This document shows positions 17,190 to 26,601 of a stretch of DNA of 64,000 bases, piece after piece; within the stretch, counting starts at the first letter, position 1, and every line of letters starts with the position of its first letter. The stretch is from Rhodobacter xanthinilyticus (GTDB lineage: Bacteria > Pseudomonadota > Alphaproteobacteria > Rhodobacterales > Rhodobacteraceae), in assembly GCF_001856665.1 (NCBI RefSeq), contig NZ_CP017781.1:558001-622000 (forward strand). The letters are read 5' to 3'. Position numbers and translations under genes: made by a program. The notes under the pieces are model-generated. The model searched no databases. It was not told the origin of the DNA and worked only from the letters and a program-made list of their open reading frames with translations.

Positions 17190-17208
17190 AGGGCGCGCCA
17201 AGCGCCCT
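17190..17208. repeat. Inverted repeat in the azlC/mobA divergent gap
   Basis: AGGGCGC-GCCAA-GCGCCCT, a perfect 7-base stem with 5-base loop. An outer pair GTTAC (17165-17169) and GTAAC (17212-17216) brackets it. It could be an operator between azlC and mobA or a leader hairpin of mobA; nothing in the sequence decides between these. Confidence 0.55.
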
Positions 17209-17242
17209 ATTGTAACGGGTTCAATTCGGCCGGGGGGCGGCG

Positions 17243-17827
17243 GTGATCGCGGGTCTGATACTGGCCGGTGGGCAGGGGCGGCGGATGGGCGGCGTCGAGA
17301 AGGCGCTGCTCGATCTCGGCGGGCGCCCGCTTGCCGCGCATGTCGCGGGCCGGCTCGGGCCTCAGGTGGGGGCGCTGGCGCTCTCGGCCAATGGCCCGGC
17401 GGGGGTCTATGCGGGGCTGGGCTTGCCGGTTCTGGCCGATGCGCCCGGCACGCGGGGCGAGGGGCCGCTCTCGGGCGTGCTCGCGGGGCTGGCTTGGGCC
17501 GAGGACATTGGCGCCGAGGCTCTGGTGACGGTGGCCTGCGATACGCCTTTCCTGCCCGAGGATCTGGTCGCGCGGCTCGCGGCGCATCCGGGCGGCGCCT
17601 ATGCCCGCGCGGGCGGGCGCGATCACCCGACCGCGGCGCTTTGGCCCTGCGCGGCACGGGGCGCGCTTGCGGCGCGCTTTGCGGGCGGCGAGCGGCGGAT
17701 GCGGGCCGCCCTTTCCGGCGCGCATCCGGTCGAATTTGCCGCCCCGCCGGACCCGTTTGCCAACCTCAACACCCCCGAAGACCTCGCCGCCGCCGCCGCG
17801 CGCCTGGCCGCGGAGGGCGCCCGATGA
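17243..17827 (+). CDS. mobA: Molybdenum cofactor guanylyltransferase
   Basis: 194-residue enzyme that adds GMP to molybdopterin, making the bis-MGD form of the cofactor. The nucleotide-binding loop LAGGQGRRMGG is at residues ~6-16, followed by KALLDLGGRPL; TVACDTPFLPEDL (~95-107) carries the metal-binding Asp, and FANLNTPEDL is near the C-terminus. It starts with GTG. It overlaps the GNAT gene by four bases (ATGA), so the two are cotranscribed. It pairs functionally with moaE at the window start. Confidence 0.94.
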   Translation: MIAGLILAGGQGRRMGGVEKALLDLGGRPLAAHVAGRLGPQVGALALSANGPAGVYAGLGLPVLADAPGTRGEGPLSGVLAGLAWAEDIGAEALVTVACDTPFLPEDLVARLAAHPGGAYARAGGRDHPTAALWPCAARGALAARFAGGERRMRAALSGAHPVEFAAPPDPFANLNTPEDLAAAAARLAAEGAR

Positions 17828-18414
17828 GCCGGGAGTTCACGCTGCGCCACGGCGTCGCCCCCGCCCAGAGGATGCAGGCCGCGCAGCTCTACTGGCAGGC
17901 CTTCGGCCCGAAACTCGGCCGCGTGATGGGCCCCGAGCGCGCCGCGCTGACCTTCATCGAGCGGGTGATGAGCGAAAACCATGTGATCTCGGCCTCGGAT
18001 GCGGCGGGCAATATCGTCGGCGTGATCGGCTATCGCACGCGCTCGGGCTCGTTCGTGGGCGGCACGCGGGGCGATCTGCGGGCGGTCTACGGGAGGTTCG
18101 GCGCGGCCTGGCGGGCGCTGGCGCTGGGCGTGCTCGCCACCGCGCTGCCGCCGCGCGCGATGATCGTCGACGGGCTCGCGGTGGCGGAGGGCTGGCGCGG
18201 GGTGGGGGTCGGCGCGGCGCTGATCGAGGCGCTCGCGCGCGAGGCCCGCACCCGCGGTTTTGCCGAGCTGCGCCTCGATGTGGTGGGCGAAAACCTGCGC
18301 GCCCGCGCGCTTTACGAGCGCCTCGGCTTTCGCGTCACCGAGCGCAGCGAGAGCCGCCTGACCCAGGCGATCTTCGATTTCCACACCGCTTTCGTGATGG
18401 TCCGCGCGCTCTGA
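17824..18414 (+). CDS. GNAT family N-acetyltransferase
   Basis: 196-residue acetyltransferase. The GNAT core is visible: strand IVDGLAVAEGWRGVGVGAALIEALA (~119-143) containing the acetyl-CoA pyrophosphate loop (R/Q-x-x-G-x-G/A, here WRGVGVGAA), then LRLDVVGENLRARALYERLGF (~154-174), the typical motif B ending. The acceptor is unknown. Its start overlaps the mobA stop; the pairing may be only transcriptional. It converges on the unknown membrane protein at 18417. Confidence 0.85.
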   Translation: MSREFTLRHGVAPAQRMQAAQLYWQAFGPKLGRVMGPERAALTFIERVMSENHVISASDAAGNIVGVIGYRTRSGSFVGGTRGDLRAVYGRFGAAWRALALGVLATALPPRAMIVDGLAVAEGWRGVGVGAALIEALAREARTRGFAELRLDVVGENLRARALYERLGFRVTERSESRLTQAIFDFHTAFVMVRAL

Positions 18415-18416
18415 TC

Positions 18417-19460
18417 TCAGTCAAACGTGCCGGTCACCCGGCCAAGCAGCATGAAGGCGCGCGCGGTGCGGGTCTCGGCCAGCTCGGCGATCTCCTGATC
18501 CGAGGCGTTTTGCTCGAATTCGGAGAAGGTGCGGTCGAACTGGCGCAGGAAGTGATGCGCCGCGTCGCGGAAGATCGTGTCGCCGCGCATCCGCCCGGCC
18601 GTGAGCGCCAGCGACGAGCGGTCGCGCACCCCGCCGAGCGCCGCCATCTCGCGGCCGCGCTCGCCATGGGCAAAGCGGCGCCAGAGTTCCGGGCGGGCAC
18701 GGTCGGGCTTGAGGTCATCCATGTAGATGCCGTCTTGCGAGAGCAGGTTGAGCACATCTTGCGCCGCGCGGATCAGCTTCGCCATCGTGCGGTCCTCGAG
18801 CGCGCGGCGCAGCGCGCGGAAGCCCTCGCGATCCTCGGCGTTATCGGGGAAATTCAGCGCACAGATGAAATCGGCCACCGACACCGGCTGCGCCAGCGCA
18901 TCGGCCGGCGTGCCGAGCGCGAGCGCGGGCTGATCCTCGCCCGGCGCGGGCATGCGCGGCGCGGTCAGCGCGGCCTTGCGGTCGGCGGAGGGCTGGGTGA
19001 CATGGGTGTCGCGGCGCGAGGTGAAGGTGACGATCGCGGTCTCGGCCTGACGCGCGGCGGCGGCGATCTCGTCGAGCTTCTTCTCCACCCGCTGGCCCGC
19101 GCGCGACTGGTTCTGCGCCAGCCAGGCCGCGCGCATCGCCTCGACGGTGGCCTTCAGCGCCTGCGCCTCGGCGCGCATCTCGCGCGCGGTGCGCGCGGTG
19201 ACCGCCGCGACCCAGATCATCACGATCGGCAGCCCGATCGCAACGAGCGTCATCACCAGCGAGAGCGCATCGGTTTCCTGCCCGGGCGGCGGCTCGGGCA
19301 GCGTCAGCCAGAAGAGCCCGACCAGCGCCAGCCAGCCCGCGCTGAGCGCAAGCGCGATCACCTCGCTGCGCGAGATCAGCTTCGGCGCCGCCTCAAGCCG
19401 CGCCGGCACGCCCGCGATCGGGGCGGTCTCACCGGTCCGTTCCGGGGCAGGCTCGCTCAT
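18417..19460 (-). CDS. Hypothetical membrane protein with coiled coil
   Basis: 347-residue protein that I do not recognise. A polar N-terminus (~30 residues) precedes two hydrophobic helices (~37-56 and ~68-90), then a predicted coiled coil rich in Ala/Glu/Lys (~95-145, with AEAQALKATVEAM and KKLDEIAAAARQAE). The soluble C-terminal domain contains VADFICALNFPDNAEDREGFRALRRALED (spanning ~190-220) and LIRAAQDVLNLLSQDGIYMDDLKPD. It sits beside greA on the same strand, 27 bases upstream of nothing else; no operon partner is evident. It could be a signalling or envelope protein. Confidence 0.7.
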   Translation of the reverse strand: MSEPAPERTGETAPIAGVPARLEAAPKLISRSEVIALALSAGWLALVGLFWLTLPEPPPGQETDALSLVMTLVAIGLPIVMIWVAAVTARTAREMRAEAQALKATVEAMRAAWLAQNQSRAGQRVEKKLDEIAAAARQAETAIVTFTSRRDTHVTQPSADRKAALTAPRMPAPGEDQPALALGTPADALAQPVSVADFICALNFPDNAEDREGFRALRRALEDRTMAKLIRAAQDVLNLLSQDGIYMDDLKPDRARPELWRRFAHGERGREMAALGGVRDRSSLALTAGRMRGDTIFRDAAHHFLRQFDRTFSEFEQNASDQEIAELAETRTARAFMLLGRVTGTFD

Positions 19461-19487
19461 GCCGGACAGCCTTTCAGCTTGGATCGG

Positions 19488-19958
19488 TCAAATATACCGA
19501 ACCGAGAGGATTTCGTAAGCCTTCGCGCCGCCCGGGGTGCGAACTTCGACGCTGTCGCCCTCGTCCTTGCCGATCAGCGCCCGCGCGAGGGGCGATTTGA
19601 TGTTCAAAAGCCCGCGCTCGAGATCTGCCTCGGCCTCGCCGACGATCTGATAGGTGCGCTCCTCGCCGGTGTCTTCGTCCACGAGGGCCACCGTCGCGCC
19701 GAATTTCACCGAGCCCGAGAGCTTGGCGGTGTCGATCACCTCGGCGCGGCCGAGGATCGACTCGAGCTCCTTGATCCGGCCCTCGACAAAGCTCTGACGC
19801 TCGCGCGCGGCATGATATTCGGCGTTTTCCGACAGATCGCCATGTTCGCGCGCCTCGGCGATCGCCTTGATCACCGCGGGGCGTTCGACCGTTTTCAGGC
19901 CTTTGAGTTCGTCGTCGAGCACGTCGTACCCGGCGCGCGTCATCGGAATCTTTTCCAT
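19488..19958 (-). CDS. greA: Transcription elongation factor GreA
   Basis: 156 residues, the usual GreA length. GreA rescues backtracked RNA polymerase by stimulating transcript cleavage through its coiled-coil tip. The N-terminal coiled coil begins [22 protein letters not shown]; the acidic tip lies in [19 protein letters not shown] (~43-61). The C-terminal domain shows [17 protein letters not shown] and [23 protein letters not shown]. The start at 19958 is the ATG before EKIPMT; an upstream in-frame extension lacks family similarity. Confidence 0.96.
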   Translation of the reverse strand: MEKIPMTRAGYDVLDDELKGLKTVERPAVIKAIAEAREHGDLSENAEYHAARERQSFVEGRIKELESILGRAEVIDTAKLSGSVKFGATVALVDEDTGEERTYQIVGEAEADLERGLLNIKSPLARALIGKDEGDSVEVRTPGGAKAYEILSVRYI

Positions 19959-20003
19959 GGGAGCCCCTGCTCTGAGCTGCTGGCAAATTGCTTTGAGGTC
20001 GAG

Positions 20004-20033
20004 TGTAAATCCGCCAAGACGGGCCGGAGTCAA
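20004..20033 (-). promoter_or_regulatory. Candidate sigma-70 promoter of greA
   Basis: Minus-strand TTGACT (-35) and TTTACA (-10) with an 18-base spacer, 46 bases upstream of the greA start. The -35 element is near consensus. It lies in the divergent gap between greA and the PAP2 gene. Confidence 0.55.
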
Positions 20034-20098
20034 GGCCCGCGCCCAAATTTCGCCCCATCGGGGGGCTAGGCTCGGGGCAGGGCAAGGGTGGCGCAGGC

Positions 20099-21100
20099 AT
20101 GAGAACGGTTTTGGCGGCGGTGCTGATCTACGCGGCGGGGGCGGTGGCGCTCACCGGCTGGCTTTATGACGACGCGGCTCGGCTGATCGGCGAATCCCTC
20201 AGCTGGCTCTGGAACGCGTCCGACCGGGTGCTCGGGCGCAGCCTGCTGATCGCGCCGCTGATGCTCGGGGTGGTGCTCGCGCTCGGCTGGCGGCAGGCGC
20301 GGGCGCGGCTGGCCGGGATCGGGGCGCTTCTCGTTGCGGCGGTGGTGTTGCAGCTCGGCTTTTCCTTCTTCAAGAACGCGATCCCGGCGATGATCCCCTA
20401 TTACGCGGACCCGGCGCTCGCCGCGTTCGACCGCTGGCTGCATTTCGGCCACGACCCCTGGGAGATCGCGCATCGGCTGATCGGGCCGGGGCTCACTGGC
20501 GCGATGCCCTTTGTCTATTTCAAGCTCTGGGGCTTCTTCGCGACCACCTTCCCGATCCTCGTCTACGCGACCGACCCCGACGCGGGCCGCGCGCGGCGCT
20601 ATATCTGGCTCTATTTCGCGGCCTGGCTGGTGGTCGGCAATCTGCTCGCCACGCTCGGCGCCTCGGTCGGGCCGGTCTATTACGACCGGCTGCTCGGCTC
20701 GGAGCGCTTCGCCGGGCTCGATGCGGCGCTGGCAAGCTCGGGCTTCGCCGCGACCGCGCTCGGGCATTTGCAGGACATGCTCTGGGCGCGCTGGGAGGGC
20801 GGCGGGCTCGATCTCGGCCTCGGGATCTCGGCCTTCCCCTCGATGCATGTCGCGCTCGCGACCCTCGTCGCGCTTTACGCCGCCGAGCGCAGCCGCTGGC
20901 TCGCGCCCTTCGGGGCGGCCTTCCTCGCGGCGATCTTCGTGATCTCGATCTATTCGGGCTATCACTACGCGCTCGATGCCTATGCCGCGATTGGTGTCGT
21001 TTGGGTCGGCAACCGTCTCGCGCACCGTCTCGCGCGCCCTAAAAGCGAAACAAAGTTGCGCGGCTTCGCAGCGTCACAATTGCTTCGTTCCGTCAGGTAA
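20099..21100 (+). CDS. PAP2 superfamily membrane phosphatase/phosphotransferase
   Basis: 333-residue protein with several hydrophobic helices. The PAP2 catalytic half-motifs are visible as [19 protein letters not shown] (~241-259, SMH motif) and [19 protein letters not shown] (~283-301, the HxxxD motif), placing it in the PAP2_3/inositolphosphotransferase-like branch. The family dephosphorylates or transphosphorylates lipid phosphates at the membrane. An N-terminal helix ([21 protein letters not shown]) anchors it. It precedes the ETF-QO gene by 51 bases on the same strand. Confidence 0.85.
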   Translation: MRTVLAAVLIYAAGAVALTGWLYDDAARLIGESLSWLWNASDRVLGRSLLIAPLMLGVVLALGWRQARARLAGIGALLVAAVVLQLGFSFFKNAIPAMIPYYADPALAAFDRWLHFGHDPWEIAHRLIGPGLTGAMPFVYFKLWGFFATTFPILVYATDPDAGRARRYIWLYFAAWLVVGNLLATLGASVGPVYYDRLLGSERFAGLDAALASSGFAATALGHLQDMLWARWEGGGLDLGLGISAFPSMHVALATLVALYAAERSRWLAPFGAAFLAAIFVISIYSGYHYALDAYAAIGVVWVGNRLAHRLARPKSETKLRGFAASQLLRSVR

Positions 21101-21151
21101 GTTAGCAACGGGCGCGAGAGCACGCTGAAAGCAAGCCGAAGGAGCCGAGGT

Positions 21152-22798
21152 ATGGCCGAGATCGAACGCGAGTCGATGGAATATGATGTGGTGATCGTTG
21201 GCGGGGGCCCCTCGGGCCTCTCTGCGGCGATCCGGCTGAAGCAGATCGACCCCGAGCTGAACGTCGTCGTGCTCGAGAAGGGCTCGGAGGTCGGCGCGCA
21301 TATCCTGTCGGGCGCGGTGCTCGACACCTGCGGCCTCGACAAGCTGATCCCCGATTGGCGCGAAAAGGGCGCGCCGATCAAGACCGAGGTCAAGCACGAC
21401 AATTTCTACATCCTCGGGCCGGCCGGCGAGATGCGGATCCCGAACTGGCCGATGCCGCCCCTGATGTCGAACCACGGCAAATACATCGTCTCGATGGCGA
21501 ATGTCTGCCGCTGGATGGCCGAGCAGGCCGAAGAGCTCGGCGTCGAGATCTTCCCGGGCATGGCGGCGAGCGAGATCGTCTGGGAGGGCGACCGGGTGGC
21601 CGGCGTCGTCGCGGGCGAGATGGGCCTCGAGGCCGATGGCACGCCGGGGCCGAGCTATGAGCCGGGCATGGAGCTGCGCGGCAAATATGTGTTCCTCTCG
21701 GAAGGCGTGCGCGGCTCGCTGACCAAGGAAGTCATGGCGAAGTTCGATCTCTCGAAGGGCAAATGCCCGCAGAAATTCGGCCTCGGCATGAAAGAGATCT
21801 GGGAAATCGACCCGAAGAAGCACCGCGAGGGCACCGTCACCCATACGATGGGCTGGCCGCTGGGCTCCAACGCGGGCGGCGGGTCGTTCATCTATCACCT
21901 TGAAAACAATCAGGTCTTCATCGGCTTCGTGGTGCACCTGAACTACGAAAACCCCTATCTCTTCCCCTATATGGAGTTCCAGCGCTTCAAGCATCACCCG
22001 ATGGTGGCCGAGCTTCTCGAGGGCGGCAAGCGCGTGGCTTACGGCGCGCGGGCGATCTCGGAGGGCGGCTGGCAGTCGATCCCGAAACTGACCGCGCCGG
22101 GGGCGGTGCTCTTGGGCTGTGCGGCGGGGCTCGTCAACGTGCCGCGCATCAAGGGCAACCACAACGCCATGCTCTCGGGCATCGCGGCGGCCGAAGCGGC
22201 GGCGGCGGCGATCAAGGCCGGGCGCGAGGGCGACGAGCTGGTCGAATATGAAACCGACCTGCGCTCCGGCCCGATCGCGGATGACCTCAAGAAAGTGCGC
22301 AACATCAAACCGATGTGGTCGCATTGGGGGATGCTGCCCTCGCTCGTGCTGGGCGGGCTCGACATGTGGACGAACAACCTCTTCGGCTTCTCGTTCTTCG
22401 GCACGCTCAAACACGGCAAGAACGACGCCGCCCATACCGGCGAGGCGAAGAACTTCAAGCCGATCGACTACCCCAAGCCCGATGGCAAGATCAGCTTCGA
22501 CCGGCTGACCAACGTGGCCTATTCCTTCACCAACCATGAAGAAAGCCAGCCCTGCCACCTGAAGCTCAAGGATCCGCAGGTCCCGATCTCGGTCAACCTC
22601 GCGAAATACGCCGAGCCCGCGCAGCGCTACTGCCCGGCGGGCGTCTATGAGGTGCTCGAGGGCGAGAATGGCCCGCGCTTCCAGATCAACTTCCAGAACT
22701 GCGTGCACTGCAAGACCTGCGACATCAAGGATCCGTCGCAGAACATCACCTGGACCACGCCGCAGGGCGGCGATGGCCCGAACTACCCGAACATGTAA
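21152..22798 (+). CDS. Electron transfer flavoprotein-ubiquinone oxidoreductase
   Basis: 548-residue membrane-associated FAD/4Fe-4S enzyme that passes electrons from ETF to ubiquinone. The FAD-binding segment DVVIVGGGPSGLSAAIRL is at ~11-28; the C-terminal cluster region has RYCPAGVYEVL and FQNCVHCKTCDIKDPSQN (~510-527), giving the four Cys. GDGPNY near the end is typical. ATG is preceded by GAAGGAGCCGAGGT. It would take electrons from acyl-CoA dehydrogenases such as the one at 12.6 kb. It stands alone, with a hairpin downstream at 22834. Confidence 0.96.
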   Translation: MAEIERESMEYDVVIVGGGPSGLSAAIRLKQIDPELNVVVLEKGSEVGAHILSGAVLDTCGLDKLIPDWREKGAPIKTEVKHDNFYILGPAGEMRIPNWPMPPLMSNHGKYIVSMANVCRWMAEQAEELGVEIFPGMAASEIVWEGDRVAGVVAGEMGLEADGTPGPSYEPGMELRGKYVFLSEGVRGSLTKEVMAKFDLSKGKCPQKFGLGMKEIWEIDPKKHREGTVTHTMGWPLGSNAGGGSFIYHLENNQVFIGFVVHLNYENPYLFPYMEFQRFKHHPMVAELLEGGKRVAYGARAISEGGWQSIPKLTAPGAVLLGCAAGLVNVPRIKGNHNAMLSGIAAAEAAAAAIKAGREGDELVEYETDLRSGPIADDLKKVRNIKPMWSHWGMLPSLVLGGLDMWTNNLFGFSFFGTLKHGKNDAAHTGEAKNFKPIDYPKPDGKISFDRLTNVAYSFTNHEESQPCHLKLKDPQVPISVNLAKYAEPAQRYCPAGVYEVLEGENGPRFQINFQNCVHCKTCDIKDPSQNITWTTPQGGDGPNYPNM

Positions 22799-22833
22799 CC
22801 GGGTCGTCACTTCGGCGTGTGTCGCCGCTTTGC

Positions 22834-22856
22834 GGGGGGTGCGGATCGCGCCCCCC
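22834..22856 (+). terminator. GC-rich hairpin downstream of ETF-QO
   Basis: GGGGGGTGCG-GAT-CGCGCCCCCC, a 10-base stem with one G-T wobble, 36 bases after the ETF-QO stop. It is followed by GATTGCTTTG with no clear T run, so it may act as a Rho-assisted terminator or a 3'-end stabiliser rather than a classic intrinsic one. Confidence 0.5.
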
Positions 22857-22914
22857 GATTGCTTTGCGCCGGTGGGGTCGTTACCCTCGGACCAAATCAC
22901 CTGAAGGAACCGCT

Positions 22915-24615
22915 GTGCCTGATTTCTCGAAGCTCCGCTCCGCCCTGATCCTCGCGCTCCTTGGCTCGGCTCTCGCTGTGCCGGCCGCGGCGGAGGCCCC
23001 GGCAGGCGCCTATCTCGCGGCGCGGCTGGCGGGGGCGGACAATGATTACCGCGCGGCGGCGGGCTATTACGCGCGGCTCCTCCAGGCCGATCCGAAGAGC
23101 CCGGAATTCGCCGAAGTGGCGCTGATGAACCAGATTATCCTGGGCGATTACGCGGCCGCGGTGCCGCTCGCGCAGGCGATGGGCGCGCCCAAGGAGGGCA
23201 GCCAGATCGCCGCGATGATGCTTCTCGCCGAGGCCGGCCAGCGCGAGGATTTCGCGGGCGTGGTGGCCCTGCTCGAGGCCGGCGCCGATCCGGGCAAGCT
23301 CGTCGCGGGGCTGTTGCGCGCCTGGGGCCTGGCCGGGGCGGGGCAGATGTCGGAGGCCACCAAGGAGTTCGACGCGCTTGCCAAGGAGCAGGGCCTTGCC
23401 GCCTTCGCCCAATATCACAAGGCGCTCGCGCTCGCCTCGGTGGGCGATTTCGAGGGCGCCGACGCGATCTTCGCGGGCCCGGAGGGCGATGCGATCCGCT
23501 CCTCGCGCCGCGGCGTGCTCGCCCATGTGCAGATCCTCTCGCAGATCGAACGCGCGCCCGATGCGGTGGCGCTGATCGACGCGGTCTTCGGCCCCGATCT
23601 CGACCCCGAGCTGACCGAGATCCGCGCGCGCCTCGCGGCGGGCGAGGCGCTGCCCTTCACGGTCGTCTCCTCCGCGCGCGATGGCATGGCGGAAGTGTTC
23701 TATTCGCTCGCCTCGGTGCTCGCCTCGGACGCGCCCGACCCGTTCACCCTCGTGCAGGCGCGGCTCGCCACATATCTGCGCGCCGATCATACCGATGCGA
23801 TCTTGCTCACCGCCTCGCTCTTTCAGGCGCAGGGGCGCTATGACATGGCGATCGAGACCTATGCGCAGATCCCGACGACGAGCCCCGCCTTCCCCGCGGC
23901 CGAGCTTGGCCGGGCCGATGCGATGGTGCGCGACGAACGCACCGAGGCCGCGATCGAGGTGCTCGAGAAGCTGACCCGCACCAACCCCGACCTTGGCGGC
24001 GCCTGGCTCACGCTCGGCGATACGCTGCGCCGCGAGAAGCGCTTCAAGGAGGCCGTGCCCGCCTATGACAAGGCGATCGCGCTGATCGAGAGCCCGAGCG
24101 AGGGCGACTGGTTCACCTTCTACGCGCGCGGGATCTCCGAGGAGCGCTCCGACGCCTGGGACAAGGCCGAGGCCGATTTCCGCAAGGCGCTGGAGCTCAG
24201 CCCCGATCAGCCGGCGGTGCTCAACTATCTGGGCTATTCCTACGTCGAGAAGAAGGAAAACCTCGACGAGGCGCTCGGCATGATCGAGCGCGCGGTGAAG
24301 GCGCGCCCCGATGAGGGCTATATCGTCGACAGCCTCGGCTGGGCGCTCTACCGGCTCGGCCGCTATGACGAGGCGGTCGCGCAGATGGAACGCGCGGTCG
24401 AGCTCGAGGCGGTCGACCCGCTGGTGAATGATCACCTCGGCGATGTCTACTGGGCCGTGGGTCGCAAGCGCGAAGCCGAGTTCCAATGGAAACGCGCGCT
24501 CAGCTTCGGCCCGGGCGAGGAGCTCGACATGGACCGCGTGCGCCGCAAACTCGAGGTCGGCCTCGACAAGGTGCTCGCCGAGGAAGGCGCGGCGCCGCTG
24601 CACCCGGCGAAATGA
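22915..24615 (+). CDS. TPR repeat-containing secreted protein
   Basis: 566-residue protein of tetratricopeptide repeats. The signal peptide runs through ALILALLGSALAVPAAAEA after a GTG start (22915), which is preceded by GAAGGAACCGCT; the open frame upstream lacks a signal peptide. TPR helices are recognisable throughout (e.g. GDYAAAVPLAQAMG, KRFKEAVPAYDKAIALIES, AWDKAEADFRKALELSPDQPAVLNYLGYSYVE and GRYDEAVAQMERAVELEAVDPLVNDHLGDVYW as successive units, ~365-530). TPR proteins act as scaffolds; the partner is unknown. The stop overlaps ispE (ATGA). Confidence 0.88.
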   Translation: MPDFSKLRSALILALLGSALAVPAAAEAPAGAYLAARLAGADNDYRAAAGYYARLLQADPKSPEFAEVALMNQIILGDYAAAVPLAQAMGAPKEGSQIAAMMLLAEAGQREDFAGVVALLEAGADPGKLVAGLLRAWGLAGAGQMSEATKEFDALAKEQGLAAFAQYHKALALASVGDFEGADAIFAGPEGDAIRSSRRGVLAHVQILSQIERAPDAVALIDAVFGPDLDPELTEIRARLAAGEALPFTVVSSARDGMAEVFYSLASVLASDAPDPFTLVQARLATYLRADHTDAILLTASLFQAQGRYDMAIETYAQIPTTSPAFPAAELGRADAMVRDERTEAAIEVLEKLTRTNPDLGGAWLTLGDTLRREKRFKEAVPAYDKAIALIESPSEGDWFTFYARGISEERSDAWDKAEADFRKALELSPDQPAVLNYLGYSYVEKKENLDEALGMIERAVKARPDEGYIVDSLGWALYRLGRYDEAVAQMERAVELEAVDPLVNDHLGDVYWAVGRKREAEFQWKRALSFGPGEELDMDRVRRKLEVGLDKVLAEEGAAPLHPAK

Positions 24616-25502
24616 GCCTCGCCGTCCTCGCGCCCGCCAAGGTCAATCTCGCGCTGCATGTGACGGGGCAGCGCGCCGATGGCTATCACCTGCTCGATAG
24701 CCTGGTGAGCTTCGCGCCCTTCGGCGACCGGCTGGAGATCGCACCGGCCGAGGAAATCTCGCTCACCGTCGCGGGGCCGGAGGCGGCCGGCGTGCCCGCC
24801 GATGCGCGCAACCTCGTCTGGAAGGCGCTGGCGGCGACCGGGCTCGGCGCGGCGCGGATGCGGCTTGTCAAACATCTCCCGGCGGCCTCGGGGATCGGCG
24901 GCGGCTCCTCCGATGCGACGGCGGCGATCCGCGGCGCGCTGGCGCTCGCGGGGCTCTCGGGGCAGCTCGCGGCGGGGCGGCTCCGGGCGGGCGCGCTCGA
25001 TCTCGATCTCGCCGCGCTCGGCGCCGATCTGCCGATGTGCTTCGCCCCGCACCCCGCCCGCGCCACCGGCATCGGCGAGCATCTGGCGCCGGTCACCCTG
25101 CCACCCCTGCCCGCGCTCCTCGTCAATCCGCGCGTCGAAGTGCCCACGCCCACAGTCTTCAAAGCCCTGACGCGGAAGGACAATCCGCCGATCGACCCGA
25201 TCCCCGCCTTCGCCGATACCCGCGCCTGCATCGCCTGGCTCGCCACCCAGCGCAATGATCTCGAACCCCCCGCCATCGCCGCCGCCCCGGTCATCGCCGA
25301 CGTGCTCGCCGCGCTCGAGGCGCTCCCCGGCGCGCGCCTCGCGCGGATGTCGGGCTCCGGGGCAACCTGCTTTGCGCTCTTTGAAACGCTGGCCGAGGCC
25401 AAGGCCGCCGAGGCCCGCCTCGCCGCCGCGCATCCCGCCTGGTGGAGCGCCTCCGGCACGCTCGGCAACCAGGAAGAGGCCGCGCGCCCGCAGCCCCTCT
25501 GA
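24612..25502 (+). CDS. ispE: 4-diphosphocytidyl-2-C-methyl-D-erythritol kinase
   Basis: 296-residue GHMP kinase of the MEP isoprenoid pathway; phosphorylates CDP-methylerythritol. The N-terminal APAKVNLALHVTGQRADGYHLLDS (two blocks at ~7-16 and 17-29), the GHMP ATP loop LPAASGIGGGSSDATAA (~93-109), and the C-terminal ARMSGSGATCFALF (~246-259) are all present. It starts in the ATGA overlap with the TPR gene. The polyprenyl diphosphate synthase gene downstream (convergent) uses products of this pathway. Confidence 0.96.
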   Translation: MSLAVLAPAKVNLALHVTGQRADGYHLLDSLVSFAPFGDRLEIAPAEEISLTVAGPEAAGVPADARNLVWKALAATGLGAARMRLVKHLPAASGIGGGSSDATAAIRGALALAGLSGQLAAGRLRAGALDLDLAALGADLPMCFAPHPARATGIGEHLAPVTLPPLPALLVNPRVEVPTPTVFKALTRKDNPPIDPIPAFADTRACIAWLATQRNDLEPPAIAAAPVIADVLAALEALPGARLARMSGSGATCFALFETLAEAKAAEARLAAAHPAWWSASGTLGNQEEAARPQPL

Positions 25503-25562
25503 TTTCATCTTGCCAAAAATATCCCGGGGGGCTGCCCAAAGGGCAGCGGGGGCGGCGCCCCC
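25503..25562 (-). terminator. Hairpin-plus-tail element, copy 2 (downstream of polyprenyl synthase)
   Basis: Read on the minus strand from the polyprenyl synthase stop: hairpin GGGGGC-GCC-GCCCCC (25562-25548), hairpin GCTGCCC-TTT-GGGCAGC (25547-25531), then CCCCCGGG, ATATTTTTGG and CAAGATGAAA (ending at 25503). It begins 7 bases after the gene end. The outer stem is identical to copy 1, the inner hairpin is different and longer but still paired, and the tail is the same. Confidence 0.75.
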
Positions 25563-25568
25563 TCTCCC

Positions 25569-26570
25569 TCAGCGCAGCCGAGCCACGACGTAATCGGTGA
25601 GATCGGCGAGCATGTCGCGCAGCTCATGCGCCGGCAGCTCGGCCAGCGCCGCCTTCGCCTTCGCCGCCCATTCCAGCGCCGCCGCCTTGGTCGCCTCGAG
25701 CGCGCCATGCTTGGCCATCAACCCGAGCGCCTGCTCGAGATCGCCGTCTTCCTGCTTGCCCTTCTCGATGACCCGCACCCAGAACGCCCGCTCCTCGGCA
25801 TCGGCCGCCGCCACCGCCTTGATCACCGGCAGCGTGATCTTGCCCTCGCGGAAATCGTCGCCGACATTCTTGCCGATCGTCTCGCTCGCCCCGCCGTAAT
25901 CGAGAAGATCATCGACCATCTGGAACGCCACGCCAAGCGCATCGCCAAACTCGAAGAGCGCCTTCACCTGCGCCTCGCTCGCCCCCGCGATCACGCCGCC
26001 CACCTCGGTCGCCGCCGAGAACAGCGCCGCCGTCTTGCCGCGGATCACCTGCAGATAGATCGCCTCATCGGTGGCCAGATCCTGCGCCGCCGAAAGCTGC
26101 AACACCTCGCCCTCGGAGATCACCGCCGAAGCATTGGCGAGGATCGCAAGCACGCGGATATTGTTCGTGTCGGTCATCAGCTGGAACGCGCGGGCGAGCA
26201 GATAATCCCCCACCAGAACCGAGCTTTTGTTATCCCACAACAGGTTCGCCGTCGGCCGGCCACGGCGCTGCTTGCTCTCGTCGACCACATCGTCATGCAG
26301 AAGCGTCGCGGTATGGATGAACTCGACCGTCGCCGCCAGATGGACATGGAACGGCCCCTCGTAACCGAAGATCCGCGCCGCCGCGAGCGTCAGCATCGGG
26401 CGCAGCCGCTTGCCCCCCGCCTCGACCAGATGCGCGGTGATCTCGGGGATCCGCGGCGCATGTTCCGAGGCCATCCGGTCACGGATCAGGGCATTGACCG
26501 CCGCCATATCCTCGGAGAGCGCAAGCGCCAGCCGATCATGCGGTTTCGTGGCCTTTTCATCGAGGCTCAT
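25569..26570 (-). CDS. All-trans polyprenyl diphosphate synthase
   Basis: 333-residue trans-prenyltransferase that makes the long isoprenoid tail of ubiquinone (octaprenyl or decaprenyl, family knowledge; chain length not decidable here). First Asp-rich motif LLHDDVVDESKQRRG (~86-100), second Asp-rich motif FQMVDDLLDYGG (~216-227), and GGKRLRPML (~50-58) that binds IPP. The second of two adjacent ATG codons (26570) fits the AGGAAG ribosome site best. It converges on ispE, with the hairpin element between them, and diverges from the DUF2007 gene. Confidence 0.93.
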   Translation of the reverse strand: MSLDEKATKPHDRLALALSEDMAAVNALIRDRMASEHAPRIPEITAHLVEAGGKRLRPMLTLAAARIFGYEGPFHVHLAATVEFIHTATLLHDDVVDESKQRRGRPTANLLWDNKSSVLVGDYLLARAFQLMTDTNNIRVLAILANASAVISEGEVLQLSAAQDLATDEAIYLQVIRGKTAALFSAATEVGGVIAGASEAQVKALFEFGDALGVAFQMVDDLLDYGGASETIGKNVGDDFREGKITLPVIKAVAAADAEERAFWVRVIEKGKQEDGDLEQALGLMAKHGALEATKAAALEWAAKAKAALAELPAHELRDMLADLTDYVVARLR

Positions 26571-26601
26571 CATTCTTCCTTCCGGTCTCCCGTGTCGCAA
26601 A